Notes: generated by a model not told the origin, from the letters alone. A stretch of 64,000 bases of DNA from Bacteroidales bacterium (GCA_016296345.1 JAEDJL010000004.1:1-64000), one strand, 5' to 3'; counted from the first letter of the stretch, positions 34,284-43,773 are shown. Made by a program: numbers and translations.

Positions 34284-35369
34284 ATGGCAAAGGAATTAAA
34301 ATTGATGAAAGGTAACGAAGCGATTGCTGAAGCAGCAATTCGCTCCGGTTGCGATGGCTATTTCGGATACCCTATAACCCCGCAATCAGAAGTTATGGAA
34401 CACCTGATGGCAGAAATGCCTTGGGAGAAAACCGGAATGGTAGTATTGCAGGCAGAAAGTGAAATGGCATCAATCAATATGGTGTACGGAGGTGCTGCAA
34501 CAGGTAAGAAGGTTATGACCTCTTCTTCTTCACCCGGAATGAGTTTGATGCAGGAAGGTTTGACTTATCTTGCAGGTGCAGAGCTTCCTTGTTTGGTTGT
34601 AAACGTTGTACGTGGAGGTCCGGGATTGGGAACAATCCAACCATCTCAAGCAGACTACAATCAGGCAACAAAAGGTGGCGGACACGGAGACTATCAAATG
34701 TATGTATTAGCTCCTGCCACCGTACAAGAAATGTATGATTTCGTATTCGATGCTTGGGACATAGCTTTCAAATATCGTACTCCGGTTATGATTCTTTCGG
34801 ACGGAGCAATCGGACAAGCAATGGAGAAATTGTATGTTGGCGACTACGTTCCTCGTTGGACTAAGGAAGAAATAGCAGCCAAAGCTCCATGGGCAGCTTA
34901 CGGAAAGCCAAAATCAAGAGGACATAACATAATCACATCTTTGGAATTGGATTCTGTAAAGCAAGAAATCTTCAACCACAAACTTCAAGCAAAGTATCGT
35001 GAAATGGAAAAGAACGATACAAGATATGAAGAGATAATGTGCGAAGATGCAGATTACGTTATCGTTGCATACGGTTCAAGTGCGAGAATATCTCACAAGG
35101 CACTTCAACTTGCAAGAGAAAAAGGAATAAAAGTAGGTTTGTTGAGACCAATTACCTTGTTCCCATTCCCAAGCGAACCAATCAAACGATTGGCACAAAG
35201 AGTTAAGGGAATACTTACAGTAGAGATGAGTGCAGGTCAAATGGTTAAAGATGTACAGCTTGCATCTGAGTTCAAATGTCCTGTAAAGTACTTCGGACGT
35301 TACGGAGGTATCATTCCTACACCACAAGAAGTATTGGAAGCATTGGAAAACGATTTAATTAAAGGATAG
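34284..35369 (+). CDS. vorB: 2-oxoacid:ferredoxin oxidoreductase alpha subunit (VorB/KorA-like)
   Basis: This 361-residue protein has the pyrimidine-binding domain of TPP oxidoreductases (GNEAIAEAAIRSGCDGYFGYPITPQSE), SSSSPGMSLMQEGLTYLAGAELP, and a C-terminal transketolase-like part. With its partners it converts a branched-chain 2-oxoacid or 2-oxoglutarate plus CoA to acyl-CoA, CO2 and reduced ferredoxin. The exact substrate (isovalerate-type or 2-oxoglutarate) cannot be settled from sequence. The beta gene follows after 4 bases. Confidence 0.88.
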   Translation: MAKELKLMKGNEAIAEAAIRSGCDGYFGYPITPQSEVMEHLMAEMPWEKTGMVVLQAESEMASINMVYGGAATGKKVMTSSSSPGMSLMQEGLTYLAGAELPCLVVNVVRGGPGLGTIQPSQADYNQATKGGGHGDYQMYVLAPATVQEMYDFVFDAWDIAFKYRTPVMILSDGAIGQAMEKLYVGDYVPRWTKEEIAAKAPWAAYGKPKSRGHNIITSLELDSVKQEIFNHKLQAKYREMEKNDTRYEEIMCEDADYVIVAYGSSARISHKALQLAREKGIKVGLLRPITLFPFPSEPIKRLAQRVKGILTVEMSAGQMVKDVQLASEFKCPVKYFGRYGGIIPTPQEVLEALENDLIKG

Positions 35370-35373
35370 GATT

Positions 35374-36150
35374 ATGTTTAACGAAGAGATAATAAAACCG
35401 GAAAACCTTGTTTACAAGAAAACAAGCGTCATGACCGACGCAGTTATGCACTATTGCCCCGGCTGTCCGCACGGAACAATACACAGAATAATTGCAGAAG
35501 TAATAGATGAAATGGGAATTCAAGAAACCTCTATCGGTATTGCACCCGTAGGTTGCTCAGTGTTGGCGTACAATTACTTTGACGTCGATTTTGTTGAAGC
35601 AGCTCACGGAAGAGCTCCGGCATTGGCTTCGGCAATTCAAAGATTGCACCCCGATATGCACACCTTTACTTATCAGGGAGACGGAGACCTTGCAGCAATC
35701 GGAACAGCAGAAACAATCCATGCCTGCAACAGAGGTGAGAATATCATCATATTCTTTGTGAACAACGCAATCTACGGAATGACCGGAGGACAAATGGCAC
35801 CTACAACCCTTTTGGGCATGAAGACAGCCACCACTCCTTACGGACGTAGAGTAGATTTGAATGGTTATCCTTTGCAAATAACCGAGCTTGTTGCACAGTT
35901 GCCCGGCACATATTACGTAACTCGTCAGTCTGCATCGACACCTGCCGACGTTCGCAAGGCAAAAGCAGCCGTAAGAAAAGCATTTGAAAACCAAGCAAAC
36001 AAGAAAGGAACATCTTTTGTTGAATTTGTTTCGACTTGCAACTCGGGTTGGAAGATGACACCTGTTCAAGCAAACGAATGGATGAAAGAACACATGTTCG
36101 AGAAGTATGTTCCCGGCGACATAAAAGTCGATGGACAGTTGGTAAGATAA
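35374..36150 (+). CDS. 2-oxoacid:ferredoxin oxidoreductase beta (TPP) subunit
   Basis: This 258-residue protein is the TPP-binding subunit: YCPGCPHGTIHRI, then the motif GDGDLAAIGTAETIHACNRGENIIIFFVNNAIYGMTGGQMAPTT, of which GDGD and the later Asn bind Mg-TPP. It carries out decarboxylation in the cytosol. Gap of 4 bases to alpha and 19 to gamma. Confidence 0.93.
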   Translation: MFNEEIIKPENLVYKKTSVMTDAVMHYCPGCPHGTIHRIIAEVIDEMGIQETSIGIAPVGCSVLAYNYFDVDFVEAAHGRAPALASAIQRLHPDMHTFTYQGDGDLAAIGTAETIHACNRGENIIIFFVNNAIYGMTGGQMAPTTLLGMKTATTPYGRRVDLNGYPLQITELVAQLPGTYYVTRQSASTPADVRKAKAAVRKAFENQANKKGTSFVEFVSTCNSGWKMTPVQANEWMKEHMFEKYVPGDIKVDGQLVR

Positions 36151-36169
36151 CCTTTAAAACAGAAAAGAG

Positions 36170-36721
36170 ATGACAGAAGAAATAATAATAGCAGGATTTG
36201 GAGGACAAGGAGTTCTTTCTATGGGAAAGATACTTGCATACTCCGGAGCAATGCAAGATAAAGAAGTCAGCTGGATGCCATCTTACGGTCCTGAAATGAG
36301 AGGTGGTACAGCAAACGTTTCAGTGATAATCTCAGATGAGAGGATTTCATCGCCGATTATCAGCCAATTTGATACAGCAATCATACTTAACCAACAATCG
36401 TTGGACAAGTTTGAACACTCGGTAAAGCCGGGAGGAGTATTGTTGTACGACCCTAACGGTATCGTTCACCCTCCTACAAGAAAAGACATCAACATCTACA
36501 AGGTGGCAGCCACCGAAAAGAGTGCAGAACTCGGAATGGCAAAAGTCTTCAACATGATAGTATTGGGAGCATTCCTTCAAGTAAAGCCTGTTGTTACAGA
36601 AGAATTTATCGAAAAAGGATTGCAAAAATCACTACCTGAAAGACACCACAAGTTGATACCTGCAAACCTTGAAGCAGTTCAAACAGGCAAGAAACTTGTA
36701 GAGACAGTTCAAACCGTATAG
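36170..36721 (+). CDS. 2-oxoacid:ferredoxin oxidoreductase gamma subunit
   Basis: This 183-residue protein has the gamma-family opening IIAGFGGQGVLSMGKILAYSG and SYGPEMRGGTANVSVIIS. It binds CoA/acyl transfer machinery in the four-subunit complex. It is the last gene of the operon, followed by a strong terminator at 36743-36777. Confidence 0.93.
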   Translation: MTEEIIIAGFGGQGVLSMGKILAYSGAMQDKEVSWMPSYGPEMRGGTANVSVIISDERISSPIISQFDTAIILNQQSLDKFEHSVKPGGVLLYDPNGIVHPPTRKDINIYKVAATEKSAELGMAKVFNMIVLGAFLQVKPVVTEEFIEKGLQKSLPERHHKLIPANLEAVQTGKKLVETVQTV

Positions 36722-36742
36722 TCGGTTTTCTATTCGAATTAA

Positions 36743-36777
36743 AGCGAGGGCGGAAGCATTTTGTTTCCGCCCTCGCT
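36743..36777 (+). terminator. Terminator after the oxidoreductase operon
   Basis: AGCGAGGGCGGAA (36743-36755) pairs with TTCCGCCCTCGCT (36765-36777), 13 perfect GC-rich pairs followed by GTTTGTTTTCG. Confidence 0.9.
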
Positions 36778-36890
36778 GTTTGTTTTCGTCTGTTGTGTGT
36801 TTCAAAATCTTGTTTGGAAAGTCCTCACTCAAAAAATTAAAGAGGTGCAAGGCACAAAGCACTCACACCTCTAAACGATTTACCTATGGC

Positions 36891-37538
36891 TTAAAAGCCG
36901 AACTTAACTCCTACCGAAAGTGTCGATGGTCTGAGTTCATAACCCGAAACACTGTTGTCTGTACCTATTGCATGAATACTATTATCCCCTTTGAATGAAA
37001 CAATATATTGCAAATAAATACCGACCGAGTTAGGATTGTCATGAGGGAACACTATCCCTGCGGTTATCGGCATTATCGGCACAAATCCCGAAAAAGAGCC
37101 GACTTGTTCGTTATTGCAAGCATACAAAATGTCAGAATACGACAATCCAAATCCGACTCCTGCTTCCAATCCCAACGATTTACCCAAGCCGAACCTGTAA
37201 AACACATCTGCATGAACAGATGCGTCCTCCTTTTTCAAGAATTTATCTTTCGTTTCTGCACGACCATAGGAGAAAGAGGCAGATACTCCGTAGAATATTT
37301 TGCTCTTATACCCTCTCATTGCAGAGTATGATATACCCACGGTCGGAACAAAAGACTTAAAAGTGCTTACGCCTTCTGCTTCAAGGTAATTGTTGAAGCT
37401 CTGTGTGTTTGCAAGCAAGTTTGTATGCAAGCCTGCCGATTGATAAGTTTGAAAGTTACTATTGTTTTGCGAGAAAGCAGTTTGAATACTAAACGCAGAA
37501 CATAGTAACATCGCTACAATTACTGATTTTTTCTTCAT
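36891..37538 (-). CDS. Outer-membrane beta-barrel protein
   Basis: This protein has 215 residues from the ATG at 37538 (MKKKSVIVAMLLCSAFSIQTAFSQ, a signal peptide); the upstream in-frame ATG at 37628 lacks a signal and is rejected. The mature part alternates short polar turns with amphipathic strands (TVGISYSAMRGYKSKIFYGVSASFSYG, SLGLEAGVGFGLSYSDI) and ends in Phe (LSVGVKFGF), the outer-membrane barrel signature. Looks like an 8-10 strand porin-like family. Single gene; role unknown. Confidence 0.85.
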   Translation of the reverse strand: MKKKSVIVAMLLCSAFSIQTAFSQNNSNFQTYQSAGLHTNLLANTQSFNNYLEAEGVSTFKSFVPTVGISYSAMRGYKSKIFYGVSASFSYGRAETKDKFLKKEDASVHADVFYRFGLGKSLGLEAGVGFGLSYSDILYACNNEQVGSFSGFVPIMPITAGIVFPHDNPNSVGIYLQYIVSFKGDNSIHAIGTDNSVSGYELRPSTLSVGVKFGF

Positions 37539-37867
37539 TTTACTTTTTCTTTTTGGTTTAACAATAAGTATTTGTTCACTAAATGATTGAATTGTTTGGC
37601 AAATGTCTAAAAAAAATGATACCACCAAGAAAAACCAAATAAAAAAGCTATAACTTCTTACTGATTTTTGCTAACCTTTACTCAATCAGTTTATTTGAAG
37701 CGGTGCTTCTTTCGTCATAAATTTCGCAATAATATATCAAAGTACGGTTAAGTCTTGGTCAAACAGCCATGCGATTGGCAAAAATCGCAACAAAGCGGGC
37801 TTGGGTTGATTGTTAATTGTCAATTAAATCTTATCTTTGCTCTCTGAAAATAACAATTTGACCTGTC
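37539..37867. other. Divergent intergenic region with candidate operator
   Basis: This 329-base AT-rich gap lies between the outer-membrane protein and the TPR gene. It holds the TPR-gene promoter (37809-37840) with a 15-base palindrome in its spacer. I see no convincing promoter for the minus-strand gene. Confidence 0.6.
37809..37840 (+). promoter_or_regulatory. Promoter of the TPR gene with embedded palindrome
   Basis: ATTG (37809-37812), a 19-base spacer, TATCTTTGC (37832-37840). The spacer carries the perfect palindrome TTAATTG-T-CAATTAA (37813-37827), well placed to be a repressor site. Confidence 0.65.
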
Positions 37868-38920
37868 ATGAAGAGAGCTTTAATAGTCGTTTGCGGACTT
37901 TTATTCATATCTTTCCAAGGGGCAAAAGCCCAGAGTTGCGATTCGGTTTTGCAGAGTGCCATAAAGTTGATGGACAACCGACAATACCACGATGCACAAC
38001 GATGTCTTACTTCTGCCATTTCGCAAGGCATGGATTCTCTTGCCCTGCACTACGAGCTGGCTTGGTGTCATTACTCGATGCAGGACTACAAAAAATGTGT
38101 ATCCGTCTTGGAACCTTTGCTCAAAAGAGACGATGTGCTTGCCGATGTGTATCAGTTGTTGGGAAATGCCTACGACGAAACAGGACAGAGCGGCAAGGCG
38201 GTAAGCATATATGAGCAGGGATTGAAAAAGTTTGAGAATGCCGGCTGTCTGTATTTGGAACTCGGCAACATGAAGTACCAAAACGGCGACTACAAGAATG
38301 CTCTTTACTACTACGAAAAAGGTATAGAGGCAGACCCTATGTTTGCTTCCAACTACTATCGTGCAGCTTTGATATTCTTTGCCTCCACCGAGGAAGTGTG
38401 GGGTGTGATGTACGGCGAGTTGTTCATGCTTTTGGAGAAAGACAGCGAGCGTTGCAAGTCGATGAGCCGAGAATTGTACAAGATATATTCCGAAGAGATT
38501 TCTTTCGGACGCTCGGGAGCAGAAGTCGATTTCGATTCTCCCACAATAGTCTATTCAAATTCTTCTGTAAGACCCAACCTTTTCCCCGAGAGTTTTCGTT
38601 CTGCAATGAGAGCTGCGGTAAAGGGTGAACGCATTCTCGATTTGGCTTCGCTCAATCGCATAAGACAACGTTTTGCAAGAGAGTTTTCTGCCAACAGCAG
38701 CAGCTTTGCAAACGTGCTTTCCGACTATCACCAAGAGCTTATCTCACAAGGACATTTCGAGGCTTACAACTATTGGCTTTTTGGTTACGGCAATCCGAAG
38801 CTGACGGCAAGCTGGGTCAATGCAAACAAAACAAAATGGGATTCTTTTCTCGCTTGGTTTGAAAAGAACCCCATATCAATAAATCCTTCCAACGTGTTTT
38901 CTCGCTACACCATGGAATAA
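37868..38920 (+). CDS. Secreted TPR-repeat protein
   Basis: This 350-residue protein has a signal peptide (MKRALIVVCGLLFISFQGAKAQ). At least four tetratricopeptide-like repeats fill residues 25-175 (LMDNRQYHDAQRCLTSAIS; YHYSMQDYKKCVSVL-like; LGNAYDETGQSGKAVSIYEQGL; LGNMKYQNGDYKNALYYYEKGIEADP). The C-terminal half has no recognised domain. Probably periplasmic scaffold. It ends 3 bases before the oxyR stop, tail to tail. Confidence 0.85.
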   Translation: MKRALIVVCGLLFISFQGAKAQSCDSVLQSAIKLMDNRQYHDAQRCLTSAISQGMDSLALHYELAWCHYSMQDYKKCVSVLEPLLKRDDVLADVYQLLGNAYDETGQSGKAVSIYEQGLKKFENAGCLYLELGNMKYQNGDYKNALYYYEKGIEADPMFASNYYRAALIFFASTEEVWGVMYGELFMLLEKDSERCKSMSRELYKIYSEEISFGRSGAEVDFDSPTIVYSNSSVRPNLFPESFRSAMRAAVKGERILDLASLNRIRQRFAREFSANSSSFANVLSDYHQELISQGHFEAYNYWLFGYGNPKLTASWVNANKTKWDSFLAWFEKNPISINPSNVFSRYTME

Positions 38921-38923
38921 GCC

Positions 38924-39853
38924 TTACAAACGGACTGCAAATTTTTTCAGACGTTCGTCAAGCATATCCGAAGGAATGAAACTCTTTATCGAGTTGATGA
39001 CGTCGTTCAACAGTCTCTCTCTTACGAAGTCGTCCTTTACCACAATGGATATTTCCCTCACTGCTATAGGATTTTCTATCGGTCTTATGTTCTTTTGTTG
39101 TTCTGCATTGAGCGTAGGTATCTCCAAGGCAGGGATTATGGTACAACCTCCGATTTTATCGACCGTGCGAACCAAGGTGGCAATGTTGCCGGCAGAGTAG
39201 ATACGTTTGCCTTCATTGTTTTCTCCGCAGAAGTTAAAAATCTGCTTTGTCATACAATGTCCTTCCGAAAGCACCCACAAGTCGTCCAAAGGCAAATCGG
39301 AAGCTCTGAGAGAGCTTTTTGAGTAAAGCTCTTTTTGCAAAGGCGACAAATATGCCCAAAAACGCTCATAATAGAGAGGTATCTCCAACAAGTGTTCTGC
39401 ATTCAAAGGAGTGGCAAGCACCGCCATGTCAATCGAAGAAGACCTCAACCCTTCTATGATTTGGTCTGTCTTCATCTCCTCTATTGACAAATCTACCCCG
39501 GGGTGGGAAGCGTAGAAAGCATCAATAAAGTTGGGAACAAAGGAAGAGGCAACCGTCGGAATAACTCCCAAACGCAAACGACCGCCAATTCGGTTACGTT
39601 TTTCGTTTACAAGTTCTTTGAGGTTGTCTGCCGCAGCCAAGACAATTTTTGCCTGAGAGACAACGCACTCTCCCATTGCCGTCAGACGCATCGACTGAGA
39701 CGAACGGTCAAAAATAGTAATGTCCAATTCTGCTTCCAACTTTTTGAGCATGGCTGAAAGTGTCGGCTGTGTAATTCCAAAATTCTTTGATGCTTTAAGC
39801 ATACTGCCTGCCTCGACAATGCCGAGCAGATACTTTAACTGTTGAAGTGTCAT
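38924..39853 (-). CDS. oxyR: LysR-type peroxide sensor OxyR
   Basis: This protein has 309 residues from the ATG at 39853, five bases after the yitT stop. The N-terminal winged helix is MTLQQLKYLLGIVEAGSMLKASKNFGITQPTLS in type. The sensor domain has Cys200 and Cys209 in SEGHC-MTKQIFNF-C, with the same nine-residue spacing as the disulfide pair of E. coli OxyR, so peroxide sensing is well supported. In anaerobic Bacteroidota it induces catalase, AhpCF and Dps. It is unusual that it is co-transcribed behind yitT and not beside its targets. Confidence 0.92.
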   Translation of the reverse strand: MTLQQLKYLLGIVEAGSMLKASKNFGITQPTLSAMLKKLEAELDITIFDRSSQSMRLTAMGECVVSQAKIVLAAADNLKELVNEKRNRIGGRLRLGVIPTVASSFVPNFIDAFYASHPGVDLSIEEMKTDQIIEGLRSSSIDMAVLATPLNAEHLLEIPLYYERFWAYLSPLQKELYSKSSLRASDLPLDDLWVLSEGHCMTKQIFNFCGENNEGKRIYSAGNIATLVRTVDKIGGCTIIPALEIPTLNAEQQKNIRPIENPIAVREISIVVKDDFVRERLLNDVINSIKSFIPSDMLDERLKKFAVRL

Positions 39854-39857
39854 AACT

Positions 39858-40859
39858 CTAATTTTTTGGCAGAGCCTTAAATCCCCTGCCCAATATTTCA
39901 CTACTGTCTATTACATTGATGAATGCCTCAGGGTCTATTTTTCTTATGCCCGAACGCAACTTCACAAATTCAGAACGAGAAACGGTTGTATATATTATAT
40001 CACGCTCAACACCTTTGTACATTCCGACACCTTTCATGCAAGTACCGCCTCGGTTCAAATCGTTGATGATTGCGTCTCTCACTTGGTCATATTTGTTGGT
40101 TACGATAAACAAAGTCTTGTATGTCTTCAATCCATCGACAACAATGTCTATTATCTTACCCTCAATCACAATCAAAAGGATTGAATATGCAGGCAGACGC
40201 AAATCAGGAGAAATCAAAAGTGAGGAAAGAGCAATCAAACTATCGACAATGATAACCAAAGTACCAAGAGAAATTCCCGTATATTTGTTTATAATCATCG
40301 AAACGATGTCGCTGCCTCCCGAAGTTGCACCCGATTTGAATATCATACCAATACCAATTCCGTACAACAAACCTGCAAGCAATGTGTTCAACAGATAGTC
40401 CGGAATAAACATCTCCGACGTACCCTTTATGGCAAGAGCATCAAACGGAGCTGCTGCCGCATCGGTTATCAACTCGCCAATGTGAATCAAAGGAGCGTAA
40501 CCCCATGTTGTTTCCAAAATCCATGTAAAGCCCCAACCCAACACGGTCGAAACTATGGTCTTTACACCAAACATAGGTCCCAAGATTATACTTCCGATAA
40601 TCAAAAGAGGGATTTCCATGCACATCAAATAGGTCGAAATGTTCACCGGCGTCAATGTACTCAACACGTTTGCAAGTCCGTAAACTCCTCCGGGAGCAAG
40701 GTGATACGGCATGGCAAACATCACGTCTGCCAACACAAAGAGGAATGTGCCGACAAAGATGTAAGCATAGGACTTAAACCATTGTTTAGAACCGAACTTC
40801 TCATCGGTATCTACAAGTTGGCTGAACCAAGCCTTAACTGAGTTTTGTTTTTCTGTCAT
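39858..40859 (-). CDS. YitT family membrane protein
   Basis: This 333-residue protein has six membrane helices (SYAYIFVGTFLFVLADVMF, LMCMEIPLLIIGSIILG, FIPDYLLNTLLAGLLYGIGIGMIF with the GATSGGSDIVSMII motif, LVIIVDSLIALSSLLI) and a C-terminal DUF2179 domain (VTNKYDQVRDAIINDLNRGGT). Its function is unknown; related proteins are suspected transporters. It has its own TACCTTTGC promoter and drives oxyR. Confidence 0.9.
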   Translation of the reverse strand: MTEKQNSVKAWFSQLVDTDEKFGSKQWFKSYAYIFVGTFLFVLADVMFAMPYHLAPGGVYGLANVLSTLTPVNISTYLMCMEIPLLIIGSIILGPMFGVKTIVSTVLGWGFTWILETTWGYAPLIHIGELITDAAAAPFDALAIKGTSEMFIPDYLLNTLLAGLLYGIGIGMIFKSGATSGGSDIVSMIINKYTGISLGTLVIIVDSLIALSSLLISPDLRLPAYSILLIVIEGKIIDIVVDGLKTYKTLFIVTNKYDQVRDAIINDLNRGGTCMKGVGMYKGVERDIIYTTVSRSEFVKLRSGIRKIDPEAFINVIDSSEILGRGFKALPKN

Positions 40860-40893
40860 AAATATGTGTTTGTTTTGATTAAAAAATTAAGCT

Positions 40894-40928
40894 GCAAAGG
40901 TACAACTTTTTCTCAACTTACGCTCAAA
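40894..40928 (-). promoter_or_regulatory. Promoter of yitT-oxyR
   Basis: On the minus strand there is TTTG (plus 40925-40928), a 22-base spacer and TACCTTTGC (plus 40894-40902). Confidence 0.6.
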
Positions 40929-40954
40929 AAAGGCGATTTGTAATCCACGATTTC

Positions 40955-41039
40955 CATTCGGCGTTTCACTCTTGTCAAAATGGCGTTTCAATTTTGTAAA
41001 ACGCCATTTTGCCGTGGCAAAACGCCCGATTATTTTAAC
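40955..41039. repeat. 21-base tandem array between yitT and tolC-like gene
   Basis: Units start at about 40955, 40977, 40998 and 41019 (CGGCG, TGGCG, CGCCA, CGCCC cores). AAAATGGCGTTT (40977-40988) and AAACGCCATTTT (40999-41010) form a 12-pair stem. A weaker unit (AAAGGCGATTT) precedes near 40927. It lies in a divergent gap, so it is not only a terminator. The remainder of 41040-41242 shows no clear element. Confidence 0.75.
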
Positions 41040-41242
41040 CAATGTAACACTTTACAAATCAGTATATAACACTAACTATAAAGAAAACCCTTTCAAACAA
41101 AGCAAGGTCGAGATTGTTGTTCTCTTCTCCCGATATGCAGACTGTGAAAGGCAATCAAAAAAAAATTGTCGGGGCAAAACAATAATTGCAAAGTGGCTTA
41201 CGATATAGTGCAAAATCTATGAAAAACAGAAAATTTGTCATT

Positions 41243-42742
41243 ATGAGAAAAAAGATATTTGAAGTGTTGCTTCTGATTGCGGGATTGCATTCTTCAATGT
41301 TGGTGTCGGCACAAAATATGCTCGATTTGGATAGTTGCAGGAGCATGGCAATGAGGCACAACAAATCTTTGGCAATATCCGACGAGAAGTTGCAACAAGC
41401 TCAGCAGGCAAGGAAAGCTGCATTTACGCAGTTCTTGCCCAATTTCAACGCAAGCGGTGCTTATTTGTACAATTCGCGAAACATTTCTCTTCTTAGCGAA
41501 GATGCCCTTTTGCCCGTCGGCACAAAGGCTGCGGACGGTTCTTTCACCCTTAGGTTGGATCAGATGGTTACAGCCGACTTTCCCGATGGTAACGGAGGCG
41601 TAATCACACTTCCTGTCGATGCAAACGGCAATCCTTTCAACCCTTTGACCAATCCCGAAAGGGTTCAGCCGAAAGACTATGCCATTTTGCCAAAGGAAGC
41701 AATGGAGTTTGACATAGAGAATACCTTTGTTGCCGGCATAGGTTTCACTCAGCCCGTATTCATGGGCGGAAAGATTTTGGAGCTTTACCGCATTGCCTCT
41801 TTGGGAGAGCAACTTGCCGCCTTGGGATACGAAAACTCCAAAATCAATCTGTTGATTCAGGTCGATGAAGCCTATTGGAGAGTGGTCTCTCTTCAAGCAA
41901 AGCAAAAACTTGCTCTCGAATACAGAGCCTTGTTGCAGACAACAAGCGAAAATGTTGCCGCATTGTTTGAGCAGGGCTTTGCAACAAAAGCAGATGTGTT
42001 GAAAGTAAAAGTAAAACTCAACGAAGCCGAAATGACACTCACCAAGGCAGAGAATGGTTTGAAGCTCGCAAAGATGATGTTGAACCAGATTTGCGGAATG
42101 CCTCTCGATACCGACTACGAGCTTTCGGAGGTTGCAAAGAGCGATTTGAGCGAAATAAGTCTTGAAGACAACATCGGGAAAATGACCTTGATGCGTCCCG
42201 AAGCCAAAATGTTGGATTTGAAAGTTGCCTTGGCAGAAAGCGAAGTCAGAATAGCACGCTCGCGATTTATGCCCAACATTGTGGCAAGCGGGAACTACTT
42301 GCTGTCCAATCCCAACGTGTTTAACGGATTTGAAAACAAGTTTGACGGATTTTTCTCGGTGGGTGTGGGTGTTACAATCCCGATTTTCCACTGGGGAGAG
42401 AGGGTAAACACACTCTCGGTGGCAAAGCACGCCCGCAACATTGCAAAAATGGAACGTGAAGAGGCACTCGAAAAACTTGAATTGCAGGCAAACATGATGC
42501 AGTTTAAGCGAAACGAAGCCTTCAAGCAAGAAATACTCACACAAAACAACCTCGAAAATGCACAAGAGAACCTTTCGCACGCACAACTCTCGTTTGAAGA
42601 AGGCATCATTTCTGCTTCCGACCTCATGGAAGCACAAACCGCATGGGTGAGTGCAAAAAGCGACAACATAGATGCACAAATCAACACCATGCTCTCGAAG
42701 CTATATTTGGAACAATCATTGGGAAAAATCAAAGTACAGTAA
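41243..42742 (+). CDS. TolC family outer-membrane efflux protein
   Basis: This protein has 499 residues from the ATG at 41243 (MRKKIFEVLLLIAGLHSSMLVSAQ, signal peptide); upstream in-frame ATGs at 41186 and 41219 are disfavoured. The two outer-membrane-factor repeats are visible as long coiled-coil helices with conserved starts (DSCRSMAMRHNKSLAISDEKLQQA and RPEAKMLDLKVALAESEVRIARSRFMPNI). It forms the outer-membrane tunnel for the HlyD-like adaptor and permeases that follow (13 and 16 base gaps). Confidence 0.93.
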   Translation: MRKKIFEVLLLIAGLHSSMLVSAQNMLDLDSCRSMAMRHNKSLAISDEKLQQAQQARKAAFTQFLPNFNASGAYLYNSRNISLLSEDALLPVGTKAADGSFTLRLDQMVTADFPDGNGGVITLPVDANGNPFNPLTNPERVQPKDYAILPKEAMEFDIENTFVAGIGFTQPVFMGGKILELYRIASLGEQLAALGYENSKINLLIQVDEAYWRVVSLQAKQKLALEYRALLQTTSENVAALFEQGFATKADVLKVKVKLNEAEMTLTKAENGLKLAKMMLNQICGMPLDTDYELSEVAKSDLSEISLEDNIGKMTLMRPEAKMLDLKVALAESEVRIARSRFMPNIVASGNYLLSNPNVFNGFENKFDGFFSVGVGVTIPIFHWGERVNTLSVAKHARNIAKMEREEALEKLELQANMMQFKRNEAFKQEILTQNNLENAQENLSHAQLSFEEGIISASDLMEAQTAWVSAKSDNIDAQINTMLSKLYLEQSLGKIKVQ

Positions 42743-42755
42743 CATATAGAAAGAT

Positions 42756-43757
42756 ATGAAGAAACAAGAAAGCAAGACATTGGTAATGTCGTTCGTTATT
42801 TTGATTTCGGTAATTGCCGTAATCGGTCTTATAGGATATTTTATTCTCACTCCCGACGATGTAATCATTCAAGGAGAAGTTGAAGCCACCGAAGTGAGAT
42901 TGTCGGGCAAGCTCCCGGGCAGAGTTTTGGAGCTTAGGGCAAGAGAAGGCATGAAGGTAAAGAAGGGAGACACCCTCATACTTATCGATTCTCCCGAGAT
43001 AAGTGCCAAAATCATGCAGGCAGAAGCAGCAGAAAGTGCAGCCAAAGCCGTAAGTCTCAAAGCTCAAAACGGAACTCGCCAAGAGACCATAACAGCTGCC
43101 GCAGAGCAGTACGAAATGGCTCAAACGGCTGCCGACTTTGCAAAAAAGAGCTACGAGAGAACAAAGAACCTTTACGAGAAAGGAGTTATTGCCGCTCAGA
43201 AGTTTGACGAGGTCGAAACACAATACAAAGCCGCTCAGGCACAGGCAAGAGCTGCCAAAAGCCAATACGAAATGGCTTTGAACGGGGCGCAAAAGGAAGA
43301 CAAGCTTGCCGCATACGCCCAAGTACAAAGAGCCAAAGGGGCGCTTGAAGAGGCAAGTTCATACCTTAGCGAGACCAAGTTGGTTGCCCCAATCAGCGGA
43401 GAAATTTCCGAAATCTTCCCTAAGGAAGGCGAATTGGTCGGAAGCGGAAGCCCTCTTATGAACATAGTGGATTTGAACGACATCTGGGTTACCTTCAACG
43501 TCAGAGAAAACTTCCTTTCCAAGATAAAAGTCGGACAAGAGTTGAAAGCAAAAGTGCCGGCACTCGGAGACAAGGAGATAACTCTCAAAGTAACCTACAT
43601 CAAAGCCTTAGGCTCGTACGCAACTTGGAAAGCCACCAAGCTGACAGACGAATATGACACCAAGACATTTGAAGTCAGAGCCGTACCTGTTGAAAAGGTA
43701 AGCGATTTTCGCCCGGGAATGAGTGTTATTATCAACTATTCAAAACTCAAAAAGTAG
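42756..43757 (+). CDS. HlyD family membrane-fusion protein
   Basis: This 333-residue protein has one N-terminal membrane helix (LVMSFVILISVIAVIGLIGYFIL), a first lipoyl half (VEATEVRLSGKLPGRVLELRAREGMKVKKGD), a long coiled-coil hairpin near 90-200, a second lipoyl half and beta-barrel domain (NIVDLNDIWVTFNVRENFLSKI). It is the periplasmic adaptor of the exporter and is closest in form to the YbhG type. Confidence 0.93.
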   Translation: MKKQESKTLVMSFVILISVIAVIGLIGYFILTPDDVIIQGEVEATEVRLSGKLPGRVLELRAREGMKVKKGDTLILIDSPEISAKIMQAEAAESAAKAVSLKAQNGTRQETITAAAEQYEMAQTAADFAKKSYERTKNLYEKGVIAAQKFDEVETQYKAAQAQARAAKSQYEMALNGAQKEDKLAAYAQVQRAKGALEEASSYLSETKLVAPISGEISEIFPKEGELVGSGSPLMNIVDLNDIWVTFNVRENFLSKIKVGQELKAKVPALGDKEITLKVTYIKALGSYATWKATKLTDEYDTKTFEVRAVPVEKVSDFRPGMSVIINYSKLKK

Positions 43758-43773
43758 AAAAGGAGACGCAAAA

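Noticed and set aside
41294..42679. 461-codon minus-strand frame
   Set aside because: Antisense shadow of the TolC-family gene; no signal, motif or promoter.
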